Origin: Petrolisthes cinctipes | Taxonomy: Eukaryota; Arthropoda; Malacostraca; Decapoda; Porcellanidae | DNA: 64,000 bases | Assembly: GCA_033782935.1 (NCBI GenBank) | Contig: JAWQEG010001420.1 | Span: 620,001 to 684,000, forward strand | Reading direction: 5' to 3' | In this document: positions 20,101 to 34,930 of the stretch, one piece after another | Layout: each line of letters begins with the position of its first letter | Numbering within the stretch: the stretch's first letter is position 1 | Position numbers and translations under genes: made by a program | The notes under the pieces: generated by a model | What the model was told of the DNA's origin: nothing | Databases searched by the model: none | What the model saw: only the letters and a program-made list of their open reading frames with translations

Positions 20101-23100
20101 AAAATCGATATTTTAGGTGCCCTAAATCGATATGTGCATGCATCTTCTTTACCCGTTTATATCTCAAATTCAGGCTCAAAACACCCGAAAATTTGATATT
20201 TTTGGGTCCCATGAGCGATCTGTACATGCCTACTCAGTGCTAAAATGCTTTCAAGATACAGGCCCAAAACATGCTGAAAATCGATATTATAGGTGGAAAA
20301 AGTCGATCTATGCATACATCTTCAGTACCCTTTTATATCTCAAATTCAGGCTCAAAACACCCGAAAATTCGATATTTTTGGGTCCCAGAAGCGATCTGTA
20401 CATGCCTACTCAGTGCTAAAATGCTTTCAAGATACAGGCCCAAAACATGCTGAAAATCGATATTATAGGTGCAAAAAGTCGATCTTTGCATACATTTTTA
20501 GTACCCGTTTATATCTCAAATTCATGCTCAAAACACTCGAAAATTCGAATTTCTTTGGTCCCAGAATCGATCTGTACATTCCTACTTAGTACTAGAATAT
20601 TATCAAATTATAGGGCAAAAACATGCTAAAAATCGATATTTTTGGTTCCCAAAGTCGATATGTGCATGCATCTTCTTTACCCGTTTATATCTCAAATTTG
20701 ACATCAAAACACACGAAAATTCGATATTTTTGGATTCAAAGAGCGATCTGTACATGCCTAATCAGTGTTAGAATATTTTCAAAATACAGGTACAAAACAA
20801 GTTCAAAATCGATATTATAAGTGCCCTAAATCAATATGTGCATGCATCTTCTGTACCCGTTTATATCTCAAATTCAGGCTCAAAACACCCGAAAATTTGA
20901 TATTTTTTGGTCTCAGTAGCGATCTGTGCATGAATCTTCAGTACCCTTTTTTATCTCAAATTCATGAGAATAAAAAAAACGAAAATTCAAAATTTTTTGG
21001 TCCCAGAAGCGATCTGTAGATGCCTACTCAGTGCTAAAATGCTTTCAAGATACAGGCCCAAAACATACCTGAAAATCGATATTGTAGGTGCAAAAAGTCA
21101 ATCTATGCATACATCTTCAGTACCCGTTTATATCTCAAATTCAGGCTTAAAACACCCAAAAATCCGATATTTTGGGGTCCCAGAAGCGATCTGTATATGC
21201 CTACTCAGTGCTTTAATGTTTTCAAAATATAGGCCCAAAACATGCTAAAAATCGATATTTTGGGTGTCCAAAGTCGATATATTCATGCATATTCTGTACC
21301 CGTTTATATCTCAAATTCGTGATTAAAACACACGAATATTTGATTTTTTTGGATTCAAGGAGCGATCTGTACATGCCTACTCAGTGTTAGAATATTTTCA
21401 AATACAGGCACAAAACAAGTTCAAAATCGATATTTTAGGTGCCCTAAATCGATATGTGCATGCATCTTCTTTACCCGTTTATATCTCAAATTCAGGCTCA
21501 AAACACCCGAAAATTTGATATTTTTGGGTCCCATGAGCGATCTGTACATGCCTACTCAGTGCTAAAATGCTTTGAAGAGATACAGGCCCAAAACATGCTG
21601 AAAATCGATATTGTAGGTGGAAAAAGTCGATCTATGCATACATCTTCAGTACCCGTTTATATCTCAAATTCATGCTCAAAACACCCGAAAATTCGATATT
21701 TTGGGGTCCCAGAAGCGATCAGTACGTGCCTACTCAGTGCTTGAATGTTTTCAAAATATAGGCCCCAAACAGGATAAAATTGATATTTTAGTTGCCCAAA
21801 GTCAATATGTGTATGCATATTCTGTACCCGTTTATATCCCAAATTCAGGCTCAAAACATCCGAAAATTCCATATTTTCGGGTCCCAGAAGCGATCTCTAC
21901 ATGCCTACTCAGTGCTTAAAAATTTTCAAAATATAGGCACAAAAAATGCTAAAAATCGATATTTTTGGTGCCCAATGTCGATATGTGAATGCATCTTCAG
22001 TACTCGTTTATATCTCAAATTCAGGCTCAAAACACCCGAAAATTTGATTTTTTTGGTCCCAGAAGCGATCTGTATATGCCTACTTAGTACTAGAATATTA
22101 TCAAAATATGGGGCAAAAACATGCTAAAAATCGATATTGTTGGTGCCCAAAGTCGATATGTGCATGCATCTCCTTTATCCGTTTATATCGCAAATTTGAG
22201 ATCAAAACACCCAAAAATTCGATATTTTTGGGTTCAAGGAGCGATCTGTACATGCCTACTCAGTGTTAGAATATTTTTAAGATACATGTCCAAAACATGC
22301 TGAAAATCAATATTTTATCTGCCCAAAGTCGATATGTGTATGCATATTCTGTACCCGTTTATATCTCAAATTCAGTCTCAAAACACCCGAAAATTCGATA
22401 TTCGTAAATTACAGAATCGATCTGTACATGCCTACTCAGTGCTAGAATTTTTAACAGAATACAGGCCGAAAACATGATGAAAATTGATATTTTAGTTGCC
22501 CAAAGTCAATATGTGTATGAATATTCTGTACCCGTTTACATCCTAAATTCAGGCTGAAAACACCCGAAAATTCCATATTTTTGGGTCCCAGAAGCGATCT
22601 GTACATGCCTACTCAGTGCTTAAATATTTTCAAAATATAGGCCCAAAACATGCTAAAAATCGATATTTTTGGTGCCCAAAGACGACATGTGCATGCATCT
22701 TCTGTACCCGTTTATATCTCAAATTCAGGCTCAAAACACCCGAAAATTCGATATTTTTGGGTCCCAGAAGCGATCTGTAGATGTCTACTCAGTGACATAA
22801 TTTTTTCAAATTACAGGCCCAAAACATGCTAAAAATCGATATTTTAAGTGCCTAATGTCGATATGTGCATACCTCATAAGTACCCGTTTTTGTCTCAAAT
22901 TCAGACTCAAAACACCCGAAAATTCGAATTTTTTTTTCCCAGAAGCGATCTGTACATGCCTACGTAGTACTAGAATATTATTTAAAATATAGGGCAAAAA
23001 CATGCTAAAAATCGATATTTTGGTGCCCAAAGTCGATATGTGCATGTATCTTCTTTACCCGTTTATATCTTAAATTCGAGATCAAAACACACGAAACTTC

Positions 23101-26100
23101 AATATTTTTGGGTTCAAGGAGCGATCTGTACATGCCTACTCAGTGTTAGAATATTTTCAAAATACAGGCACAAAACAAGTTCAAAATCAATATTTTATGT
23201 ACCCTTAATAAATCTGTGCATGCATCTTCTGTACCCATTTATATCTGAAATTCATGCTCAAAACAACCGAAAATTTGATATTTTTGGGTCCCAGAAGTGA
23301 TCTGTCCATGCATCTTCAGTACCCTTTTATATCTCAAATTCAGGCTCAAAACACCCGAAAATTCGATATTTTTGGGTCCCAGAAGCGATCTGTACATGCC
23401 TACTCAGTGCTAAAATGCTTTCAAGATACAGGCCCAAAACATGCTGAAAATCGATATTATAGGTGCAAAAAGTCGATCTTTGCATACATTTTTAGTACCC
23501 GTTTATATCTCAAATTCATGCTCAAAACACTCGAAAATTCGAATTTCTTTGGTCCCAGAATCGATCTGTACATTCCTACTTAGTACTAGAATATTATCAA
23601 ATTATAGGGCAAAAACATGCTAAAAATCGATATTTTTGGTTCCCAAAGTCGATATGTGCATGCATCTTCTTTACCCGTTTATATCTCAAATTTGAGATCA
23701 AAAGACACGAAAATTCGATATTTTTGGATTCAAAGAGCGATCTGTACATGCCTACTCAGTGTTAGAATATTTTCAAAATACAGGTACAAAACAAGTTCAA
23801 AATCGATATTATAAGTGCCCTAAATCAATATGTGCATGCATCTTCTGTACCCGTTTATATCTCAAATTCAGGCTCAAAACACCCGAAAATTTGATATTTT
23901 TTGGTCTCAGTAGCGATCTGTGCATGAATCTTCAGTACCCTTTTTTATCTCAAATTCATGCGAAAAAAAAAAACGAAAATTCGATATTTTTTGGTCCCAG
24001 AAGCGATCTGTAGATGCCTACTCAGTGCTAAAATGCTTTCAAGATACAGGCCCAAAACATACCTGAAAATCGATATTGTAGGTGCAAAAAGTCAATCTAT
24101 GCATACATCTTCAGTACCCGTTTATATCTCAAATTCAGGCTCAAAACACCCAAAAATCCGATATTTTGGGGTCCCAGAAGCGATCTGTATATGCCTACTC
24201 AGTGCTTTAATGTTTTCAAAATATAGGCCCAAAACATGCTAAAAATCGATATTTTGGGTGTCCAAAGTCGATATATTCATGCATCTTCTGTACCCGTTTA
24301 TATCTCAAATTCGTGATTAAAACACACGAATATTTGATTTTTTTGGATTCAAGGAGCGATCTGTACATGCCTACTCAGTGTTAGAATATTTTCAAATACA
24401 GGCACAAAACAAGTTCAAAATCGATATTTTAGGTGCCCTAAATCGATATGTGCATGCATCTTCTTTACCCGTTTATATCTCAAATTCAGGCTCAAAACAC
24501 CCGAAAATTTGATATTTTTGGGTCCCATGAGCGATCTGTACATGCCTACTCAGTGCTAAAATGCTTTCAAGATACAGGCCCAAAACATGCTGAAAATCGA
24601 TATTATAGGTGGAAAAAGTCGATCTATGCATACATCTTCAGTACCCTTTTATATCTCAAATTCAGGCTCAAAACACCCGAAAATTCGATATTTTTGGGTC
24701 CCAGAAGCGATCTGTACATGCCTACTCAGTGCTAAAATGCTTTCAAGATACAGGCCCAAAACATGCTGAAAATCGATATTATAGGTGCAAAAAGTCGATC
24801 TTTGCATACATTTTTAGTACCCGTTTATATCTCAAATTCATGCTCAAAACACTCGAAAATTCGAATTTCTTTGGTCCCAGAATCGATCTGTACATTCCTA
24901 CTTAGTACTAGAATATTATCAAATTATAGGGCAAAAACATGCTAAAAATCGATATTTTTGGTTCCCAAAGTCGATATGTGCATGCATCTTCTTTACCCGT
25001 TTATATCTCAAATTTGAGATCAAAACACACGAAAATTCGATATTTTTGGATTCAAAGAGCGATCTGTACATGCCTAATCAGTGTTAGAATATTTTCAAAA
25101 TACAGGTACAAAACAAGTTCAAAATCGATATTATAAGTGCCCTAAATCAATATGTGCATGCATCTTCTGTACCCGTTTATATCTCAAATTCAGGCTCAAA
25201 ACACCCGAAAATTTGATATTTTTTGGTCTCAGTAGCGATCTGTGCATGAATCTTCAGTACCCTTTTTTATCTCAAATTCATGCGAAAAAAAAAAACGAAA
25301 ATTCGATATTTTTTGGTCCCAGAAGCGATCTGTAGATGCCTACTCAGTGCTAAAATGCTTTCAAGATACAGGCCCAAAACATACCTGAAAATCGATATTG
25401 TAGGTGCAAAAAGTCAATCTATGCATACATCTTCAGTACCCGTTTATATCTCAAATTCAGGCTCAAAACACCCAAAAATCCGATATTTTGGGGTCCCAGA
25501 AGCGATCTGTATATGCCTACTCAGTGCTTTAATGTTTTCAAAATATAGGCCCAAAACATGCTAAAAATCGATATTTTGGGTGTCCAAAGTCGATATATTC
25601 ATGCATCTTCTGTACCCGTTTATATCTCAAATTCGTGATTAAAACACACGAATATTTGATTTTTTTGGATTCAAGGAGCGATCTGTACATGCCTACTCAG
25701 TGTTAGAATATTTTCAAATACAGGCACAAAACAAGTTCAAAATCGATATTTTAGGTGCCCTAAATCGATATGTGCATGCATCTTCTTTACCCGTTTATAT
25801 CTCAAATTCAGGCTCAAAACACCCGAAAATTTGATATTTTTGGGTCCCATGAGCGATCTGTACATGCCTACTCAGTGCTAAAATGCTTTCAAGATACAGG
25901 CCCAAAACATGCTGAAAATCGATATTATAGGTGGAAAAAGTCGATCTATGCATACATCTTCAGTACCCTTTTATATCTCAAATTCAGGCTCAAAACACCC
26001 GAAAATTCGATATTTTTGGGTCCCAGAAGCGATCTGTACATGCCTACTCAGTGCTAAAATGCTTTCAAGATACAGGCCCAAAACATGCTGAAAATCGATA

Positions 26101-29100
26101 TTATAGGTGCAAAAAGTCGATCTTTGCATACATTTTTAGTACCCGTTTATATCTCAAATTCATGCTCAAAACACTCGAAAATTCGAATTTCTTTGGTCCC
26201 AGAATCGATCTGTACATTCCTACTTAGTACTAGAATATTATCAAATTATAGGGCAAAAACATGCTAAAAATCGATATTTTTGGTTCCCAAAGTCGATATG
26301 TGCATGCATCTTCTTTACCCGTTTATATCTCAAATTTGAGATCAAAACACACGAAAATTCGATATTTTTGGATTCAAAGAGCGATCTGTACATGCCTAAT
26401 CAGTGTTAGAATATTTTCAAAATACAGGTACAAAACAAGTTCAAAATCGATATTATAAGTGCCCTAAATCAATATGTGCATGCATCTTCTGTACCCGTTT
26501 ATATCTCAAATTCAGGCTCAAAACACCCGAAAATTTGATATTTTTTGGTCTCAGTAGCGATCTGTGCATGAATCTTCAGTACCCTTTTTTATCTCAAATT
26601 CATGAGAATAAAAAAAACGAAAATTCAAAATTTTTTGGTCCCAGAAGCGATCTGTAGATGCCTACTCAGTGCTAAAATGCTTTCAAGATACAGGCCCAAA
26701 ACATACCTGAAAATCGATATTGTAGGTGCAAAAAGTCAATCTATGCATACATCTTCAGTACCCGTTTATATCTCAAATTCAGGCTTAAAACACCCAAAAA
26801 TCCGATATTTTGGGGTCCCAGAAGCGATCTGTATATGCCTACTCAGTGCTTTAATGTTTTCAAAATATAGGCCCAAAACATGCTAAAAATCGATATTTTG
26901 GGTGTCCAAAGTCGATATATTCATGCATATTCTGTACCCGTTTATATCTCAAATTCGTGATTAAAACACACGAATATTTGATTTTTTTGGATTCAAGGAG
27001 CGATCTGTACATGCCTACTCAGTGTTAGAATATTTTCAAATACAGGCACAAAACAAGTTCAAAATCGATATTTTAGGTGCCCTAAATCGATATGTGCATG
27101 CATCTTCTTTACCCGTTTATATCTCAAATTCCGGCTCAAAACACCCGAAAATTTGATATTTTTGGGTCCCATGAGCGATCTGTACATGCCTACTCAGTGC
27201 TAAAATGCTTTGAAGAGATACAGGCCCAAAACATGCTGAAAATCGATATTGTAGGTGGAAAAAGTCGATCTATGCATACATCTTCAGTACCCGTTTATAT
27301 CTCAAATTCATGCTCAAAACACCCGAAAATTCGATATTTTGGGGTCCCAGAAGCGATCAGTACGTGCCTACTCAGTGCTTGAATGTTTTCAAAATATAGG
27401 CCCCAAACAGGATAAAATTGATATTTTAGTTGCCCAAAGTCAATATGTGTATGCATATTCTGTACCCGTTTATATCCCAAATTCAGGCTCAAAACATCCG
27501 AAAATTCCATATTTTCGGGTCCCAGAAGCGATCTCTACATGCCTACTCAGTGCTTAAAAATTTTCAAAATATAGGCACAAAAAATGCTAAAAATCGATAT
27601 TTTTGGTGCCCAATGTCGATATGTGAATGCATCTTCAGTACTCGTTTATATCTCAAATTCAGGCTCAAAACACCCGAAAATTTGATTTTTTTGGTCCCAG
27701 AAGCGATCTGTATATGCCTACTTAGTACTAGAATATTATCAAAATATGGGGCAAAAACATGCTAAAAATCGATATTGTTGGTGCCCAAAGTCGATATGTG
27801 CATGCATCTCCTTTATCCGTTTATATCGCAAATTTGAGATCAAAACACCCAAAAATTCGATATTTTTGGGTTCAAGGAGCGATCTGTACATGCCTACTCA
27901 GTGTTAGAATATTTTTAAGATACATGTCCAAAACATGCTGAAAATCAATATTTTATCTGCCCAAAGTCGATATGTGTATGCATATTCTGTACCCGTTTAT
28001 ATCTCAAATTCAGTCTCAAAACACCCGAAAATTCGATATTCGTAAATTACAGAATCGATCTGTACATGCCTACTCAGTGCTAGAATTTTTAACAGAATAC
28101 AGGCCGAAAACATGCTAAAAATCGATATTTTTGGTGCCCAAAGACGACATGTGCATGCATCTTCTGTACCCGTTTATATCTCAAATTCAGGCTCAAAACA
28201 CCCGAAAATTCGATATTTTTGGGTCCCAGAAGCGATCTGTAGATGTCTACTCAGTGACATAATTTTTTCAAATTACAGGCCCAAAACATGCTAAAAATCG
28301 ATATTTTAAGTGCCTAATGTCGATATGTGCATACCTCATAAGTACCCGTTTTTGTCTCAAATTCAGACTCAAAACACCCGAAAATTCGAATTTTTTTTTC
28401 CCAGAAGCGATCTGTACATGCCTACGTAGTACTAGAATATTATTTAAAATATAGGGCAAAAACATGCTAAAAATCGATATTTTGGTGCCCAAAGTCGATA
28501 TGTGCATGTATCTTCTTTACCCGTTTATATCTTAAATTCGAGATCAAAACACACGAAACTTCAATATTTTTGGGTTCAAGGAGCGATCTGTACATGCCTA
28601 CTCAGTGTTAGAATATTTTCAAAATACAGGCACAAAACAAGTTCAAAATCAATATTTTATGTACCCTTAATCAATCTGTGCATGCATCTTCTGTACCCAT
28701 TTATATCTGAAATTCATGCTCAAAACAACCGAAAATTTGATATTTTTGGGTCCCAGAAGTGATCTGTCCATGCATCTTCAGTACCCTTTTATATCTCAAA
28801 TTCAGGCTCAAAACACCCGAAAATTCGATATTTTTGGGTCCCAGAAGCGATCTGTACATGCCTACTCAGTGCTAAAATGCTTTCAAGATACAGGCCCAAA
28901 ACATGCTGAAAATCGATATTATAGGTGCAAAAAGTCGATCTTTGCATACATTTTTAGTACCCGTTTATATCTCAAATTCATGCTCAAAACACTCGAAAAT
29001 TCGAATTTCTTTGGTCCCAGAATCGATCTGTACATTCCTACTTAGTACTAGAATATTATCAAATTATAGGGCAAAAACATGCTAAAAATCGATATTTTTG

Positions 29101-32100
29101 GTTCCCAAAGTCGATATGTGCATGCATCTTCTTTACCCGTTTATATCTCAAATTTGAGATCAAAAGACACGAAAATTCGATATTTTTGGATTCAAAGAGC
29201 GATCTGTACATGCCTACTCAGTGTTAGAATATTTTCAAAATACAGGTACAAAACAAGTTCAAAATCGATATTATAAGTGCCCTAAATCAATATGTGCATG
29301 CATCTTCTGTACCCGTTTATATCTCAAATTCAGGCTCAAAACACCCGAAAATTTGATATTTTTTGGTCTCAGTAGCGATCTGTGCATGAATCTTCAGTAC
29401 CCTTTTTTATCTCAAATTCATGCGAAAAAAAAAAACGAAAATTCGATATTTTTTGGTCCCAGAAGCGATCTGTAGATGCCTACTCAGTGCTAAAATGCTT
29501 TCAAGATACAGGCCCAAAACATACCTGAAAATCGATATTGTAGGTGCAAAAAGTCAATCTATGCATACATCTTCAGTACCCGTTTATATCTCAAATTCAG
29601 GCTCAAAACACCCAAAAATCCGATATTTTGGGGTCCCAGAAGCGATCTGTATATGCCTACTCAGTGCTTTAATGTTTTCAAAATATAGGCCCAAAACATG
29701 CTAAAAATCGATATTTTGGGTGTCCAAAGTCGATATATTCATGCATCTTCTGTACCCGTTTATATCTCAAATTCGTGATTAAAACACACGAATATTTGAT
29801 TTTTTTGGATTCAAGGAGCGATCTGTACATGCCTACTCAGTGTTAGAATATTTTCAAATACAGGCACAAAACAAGTTCAAAATCGATATTTTAGGTGCCC
29901 TAAATCGATATGTGCATGCATCTTCTTTACCCGTTTATATCTCAAATTCAGGCTCAAAACACCCGAAAATTTGATATTTTTGGGTCCCATGAGCGATCTG
30001 TACATGCCTACTCAGTGCTAAAATGCTTTGAAGATACAGGCCCAAAACATGCTGAAAATCGATATTATAGGTGGAAAAAGTCGATCTATGCATACATCTT
30101 CAGTACCCTTTTATATCTCAAATTCAGGCTCAAAACACCCGAAAATTCGATATTTTTGGGTCCCAGAAGCGATCTGTACATGCCTACTCAGTGCTAAAAT
30201 GCTTTCAAGATACAGGCCCAAAACATGCTGAAAATCGATATTATAGGTGCAAAAAGTCGATCTTTGCATACATTTTTAGTACCCGTTTATATCTCAAATT
30301 CATGCTCAAAACACTCGAAAATTCGAATTTCTTTGGTCCCAGAATCGATCTGTACATTCCTACTTAGTACTAGAATATTATCAAATTATAGGGCAAAAAC
30401 ATGCTAAAAATCGATATTTTTGGTTCCCAAAGTCGATATGTGCATGCATCTTCTTTACCCGTTTATATCTCAAATTTGAGATCAAAACACACGAAAATTC
30501 GATATTTTTGGATTCAAAGAGCGATCTGTACATGCCTAATCAGTGTTAGAATATTTTCAAAATACAGGTACAAAACAAGTTCAAAATCGATATTATAAGT
30601 GCCCTAAATCAATATGTGCATGCATCTTCTGTACCCGTTTATATCTCAAATTCAGGCTCAAAACACCCGAAAATTTGATATTTTTTGGTCTCAGTAGCGA
30701 TCTGTGCATGAATCTTCAGTACCCTTTTTTATCTCAAATTCATGCGAAAAAAAAAAACGAAAATTCGATATTTTTTGGTCCCAGAAGCGATCTGTAGATG
30801 CCTACTCAGTGCTAAAATGCTTTCAAGATACAGGCCCAAAACATACCTGAAAATCGATATTGTAGGTGCAAAAAGTCAATCTATGCATACATCTTCAGTA
30901 CCCGTTTATATCTCAAATTCAGGCTCAAAACACCCAAAAATCCGATATTTTGGGGTCCCAGAAGCGATCTGTATATGCCTACTCAGTGCTTTAATGTTTT
31001 CAAAATATAGGCCCAAAACATGCTAAAAATCGATATTTTGGGTGTCCAAAGTCGATATATTCATGCATCTTCTGTACCCGTTTATATCTCAAATTCGTGA
31101 TTAAAACACACGAATATTTGATTTTTTTGGATTCAAGGAGCGATCTGTACATGCCTACTCAGTGTTAGAATATTTTCAAATACAGGCACAAAACAAGTTC
31201 AAAATCGATATTTTAGGTGCCCTAAATCGATATGTGCATGCATCTTCTTTACCCGTTTATATCTCAAATTCAGGCTCAAAACACCCGAAAATTTGATATT
31301 TTTGGGTCCCATGAGCGATCTGTACATGCCTACTCAGTGCTAAAATGCTTTGAAGATACAGGCCCAAAACATGCTGAAAATCGATATTATAGGTGGAAAA
31401 AGTCGATCTATGCATACATCTTCAGTACCCTTTTATATCTCAAATTCAGGCTCAAAACACCCGAAAATTCGATATTTTTGGGTCCCAGAAGCGATCTGTA
31501 CATGCCTACTCAGTGCTAAAATGCTTTCAAGATACAGGCCCAAAACATGCTGAAAATCGATATTATAGGTGCAAAAAGTCGATCTTTGCATACATTTTTA
31601 GTACCCGTTTATATCTCAAATTCATGCTCAAAACACTCGAAAATTCGAATTTCTTTGGTCCCAGAATCGATCTGTACATTCCTACTTAGTACTAGAATAT
31701 TATCAAATTATAGGGCAAAAACATGCTAAAAATCGATATTTTTGGTTCCCAAAGTCGATATGTGCATGCATCTTCTTTACCCGTTTATATCTCAAATTTG
31801 AGATCAAAACACACGAAAATTCGATATTTTTGGATTCAAAGAGCGATCTGTACATGCCTAATCAGTGTTAGAATATTTTCAAAATACAGGTACAAAACAA
31901 GTTCAAAATCGATATTATAAGTGCCCTAAATCAATATGTGCATGCATCTTCTATACCCGTTTATATCTCAAATTCAGGCTCAAAACACCCGAAAATTTGA
32001 TATTTTTTGGTCTCAGTAGCGATCTGTGCATGAATCTTCAGTACCCTTTTTTATCTCAAATTCATGAGAAAAAAAAAACGAAAATTCAAAATTTTTTGGT

Positions 32101-34930
32101 CCCAGAAGCGATCTGTAGATGCATCTTCTTTACCCGTTTATATCTCAAATTCCGGCTCAAAACACCCGAAAATTTGATATTTTTGGGTCCCATGAGCGAT
32201 CTGTACATGCCTACTCAGTGCTAAAATGCTTTGAAGAGATACAGGCCCAAAACATGCTGAAAATCGATATTGTAGGTGCAAAAAGTCGATCTATGCATAC
32301 ATCTTCAGTACCCGTTTATATCTCAAATTCATGCTCAAAACACCCGAAAATTCGATATTTTGGGGTCCCAGAAGCGATCAGTACGTGCCTACTCAGTGCT
32401 TGAATGTTTTCAAAATATAGGCCCCAAACAGGATAAAATTGATATTTTAGTTGCCCAAAGTCAATATGTGTATGCATATTCTGTACCCGTTTATATCCCA
32501 AATTCAGGCTCAAAACACCCGAAAATTCCATATTTTCGGGTCCCAGAAGCGATCTCTACATGCCTACTCAGTGCTTAAAATTTTTCAAAATATAGGCACA
32601 AAAAATGCTAAAAATCGATATTTTTGGTGCCCAATGTAGATATGTGAATGCATCTTCAGTACTCGTTTATATCTCAAATTCAGGCTCAAAACACCCGAAA
32701 ATTTGATTTTTTTGGTCCCAGAAGCGATCTGTATATGCCTACTTAGTACTAGAATATTATCAAAATATGGGGCAAAAACATGCTAAAAATCGATATTGTT
32801 GGTGCCCAAAGTCGATATGTGCATGCATCTCCTTTATCCGTTTATATCGCAAATTTGAGATCAAAACACCCAAAAATTCGATATTTTTGGGTTCAAGGAG
32901 CGATCTGTACATGCCTACTCAGTGTTAGAATATTTTTAAGATACATGTCCTAAACATGCTGAAAATCAATATTTTATCTGCCCAAAGTCGATATGTGTAT
33001 GCATATTCTGTACCCGTTTATATCTCAAATTCAGTCTCAAAACACCCGAAAATTCGATATTCGTAAATTACAGAATCGATCTGTACATGCCTACTCAGTG
33101 CTAGAATTTTTAACAGAATACAGGCCGAAAACATGCTGAAAATTGATATTTTAGTTGCCCAAAGTCAATATGTGTATGAATATTCTGTACCCGTTTACAT
33201 CCTAAATTCAGGCTGAAAACACCCGAAAATTCCATATTTTTGGGTCCCAGAAGCGATCTGTACATGCCTACTCAGTGCTTAAATATTTTCAAAATATAGG
33301 CCCAAAACATGCTAAAAATCGATATATTTGGTGCCCAAAGACGACATGTGCATGCATCTTCTGTACCCGTTTATATCTCAAATTCAGGCTCAAAACACCC
33401 GAAAATTCGATATTTTTGGGTCCCAGAAGCGATCTGTAGATGTCTACTCAGTGACATAATATTTTCAAAATACAGGCCCAAAACATGCTAAAAATCGATA
33501 TTTTAAGTGCCTAATGTCGATATGTGCATGTATCTTCTTTACCCGTTTATATCTTAAATTCGAGATCAAAACACACGAAACTTCAATATTTTTGGGTTCA
33601 AGGAGCGATCTGTACATGCCTACTCAGTGTTAGAATATTTTCAAAATACAGGCACAAAACAAGTTCAAAATCAATATTTTATGTACCCTTAATCAATCTG
33701 TGCATGCATCTTCTGTACCCATTTATATCTGAAATTCATGCTCAAAACAACCGAAAATTTGATATTTTTGGGTCCCAGAAGCGATCTGTGTATGCATCTT
33801 CAGTACCCTTTTATATCTCAAATTCAGGCTCAAAACACACGAAAATTCGATATTTTTGGGTCCCAGAAGCGATCTGTACATGCCTACTCAGTGCTAAAAT
33901 GCTTTCAAGATACAGGCCAAAAACATGCTGAAAATCGATATTATAGGTGCAAAAAGTCGATCTCTGCATATATTTTTAGTACCCGTTTATATCTCAAATT
34001 CATGCTCAAAACACTCGAAAATTCGAATTTCTTTGGTCCCAGAATCGATCTGTACATTCCTACTTAGTACTAGAATATTATCAAATTATAGGGCAAAAAC
34101 ATGCTAAAAATCGATATTTTTGGTTCCCAAAGTCGATATGTGCATGCATCTTCTTTACCCGTTTATATCTCAAATTTGAGATCAAAAGACACGAAAATTC
34201 GATATTTTTGGATTCAAAGAGCGATCTGTACATGCCTACTCAGTGTTAGAATATTTTCAAAATACAGATACAAAACAAGTTCAAAATCGATATTATAAGT
34301 GCCCTAAATCAATATGTGCATGCATCTTCTGTACCCGTTTATATCTCAAATTCAGGCTCAAAACACCCGAAAATTTGATATTTTTTGGTCTCAGTAGCGA
34401 TCTGTGCATGAATCTTCAGTACCCTTTTTTATCTCAAATTCATGCGAAAAAAAAAACGAAAATTCGATATTTTTTGGTCCCAGAAGCGATCTGTAGATGC
34501 CTACTCAGTGCTAAAATGCTTTCAAGATACAGGCCCAAAACATACCTGAAAATCGATATTGTAGGTGCAAAAAGTCAATCTATGCATACATCTTCAGTAC
34601 CCGTTTATATCTCAAATTCAGGCTCAAAACACCCAAAAATCCGATATTTTGGGGTCCCAGAAGCGATCTGTATATGCCTACTCAGTGCTTTAATGTTTTC
34701 AAAATATAGGCCCAAAACATGCTAAAAATCGATATTTTGGGTGTCCAAAGTCGATATATTCATGCATCTTCTGTACCCGTTTATATCTCAAATTCGTGAT
34801 TAAAACACACGAATATTTGATTTTTTTGGATTCAAGGAGCGATCTGTACATGCCTACTCAGTGTTAGAATATTTTCAAATACAGGCACAAAACAAGTTCA
34901 AAATCGATATTTTAGGTGCCCTAAATCGAG
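17140..34930 (+). repeat. Higher-order repeat domain of the 176-bp satellite (A and B blocks)
   Basis: The same monomer variant (tttgggtcccatgagcgatc) recurs at fixed steps, dividing the domain into blocks. B blocks: 17140-20131, 21454-24447, 27092-29909, 32119-34930. A blocks of 1322 bp: 20132-21453, 24448-25769, 25770-27091, 29910-31231, plus a truncated one of 887 bp at 31232-32118. A (1322 bp) equals seven monomers plus one half unit. B blocks are 2992, 2994, 2818 and 2812 bp; the two shorter ones lack one monomer each, at different internal sites (around 28110 and around 33515). Sequence between equivalent blocks is nearly identical by eye, while adjacent monomers within a block differ much more, which defines a higher-order repeat. 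Confidence 0.88.
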
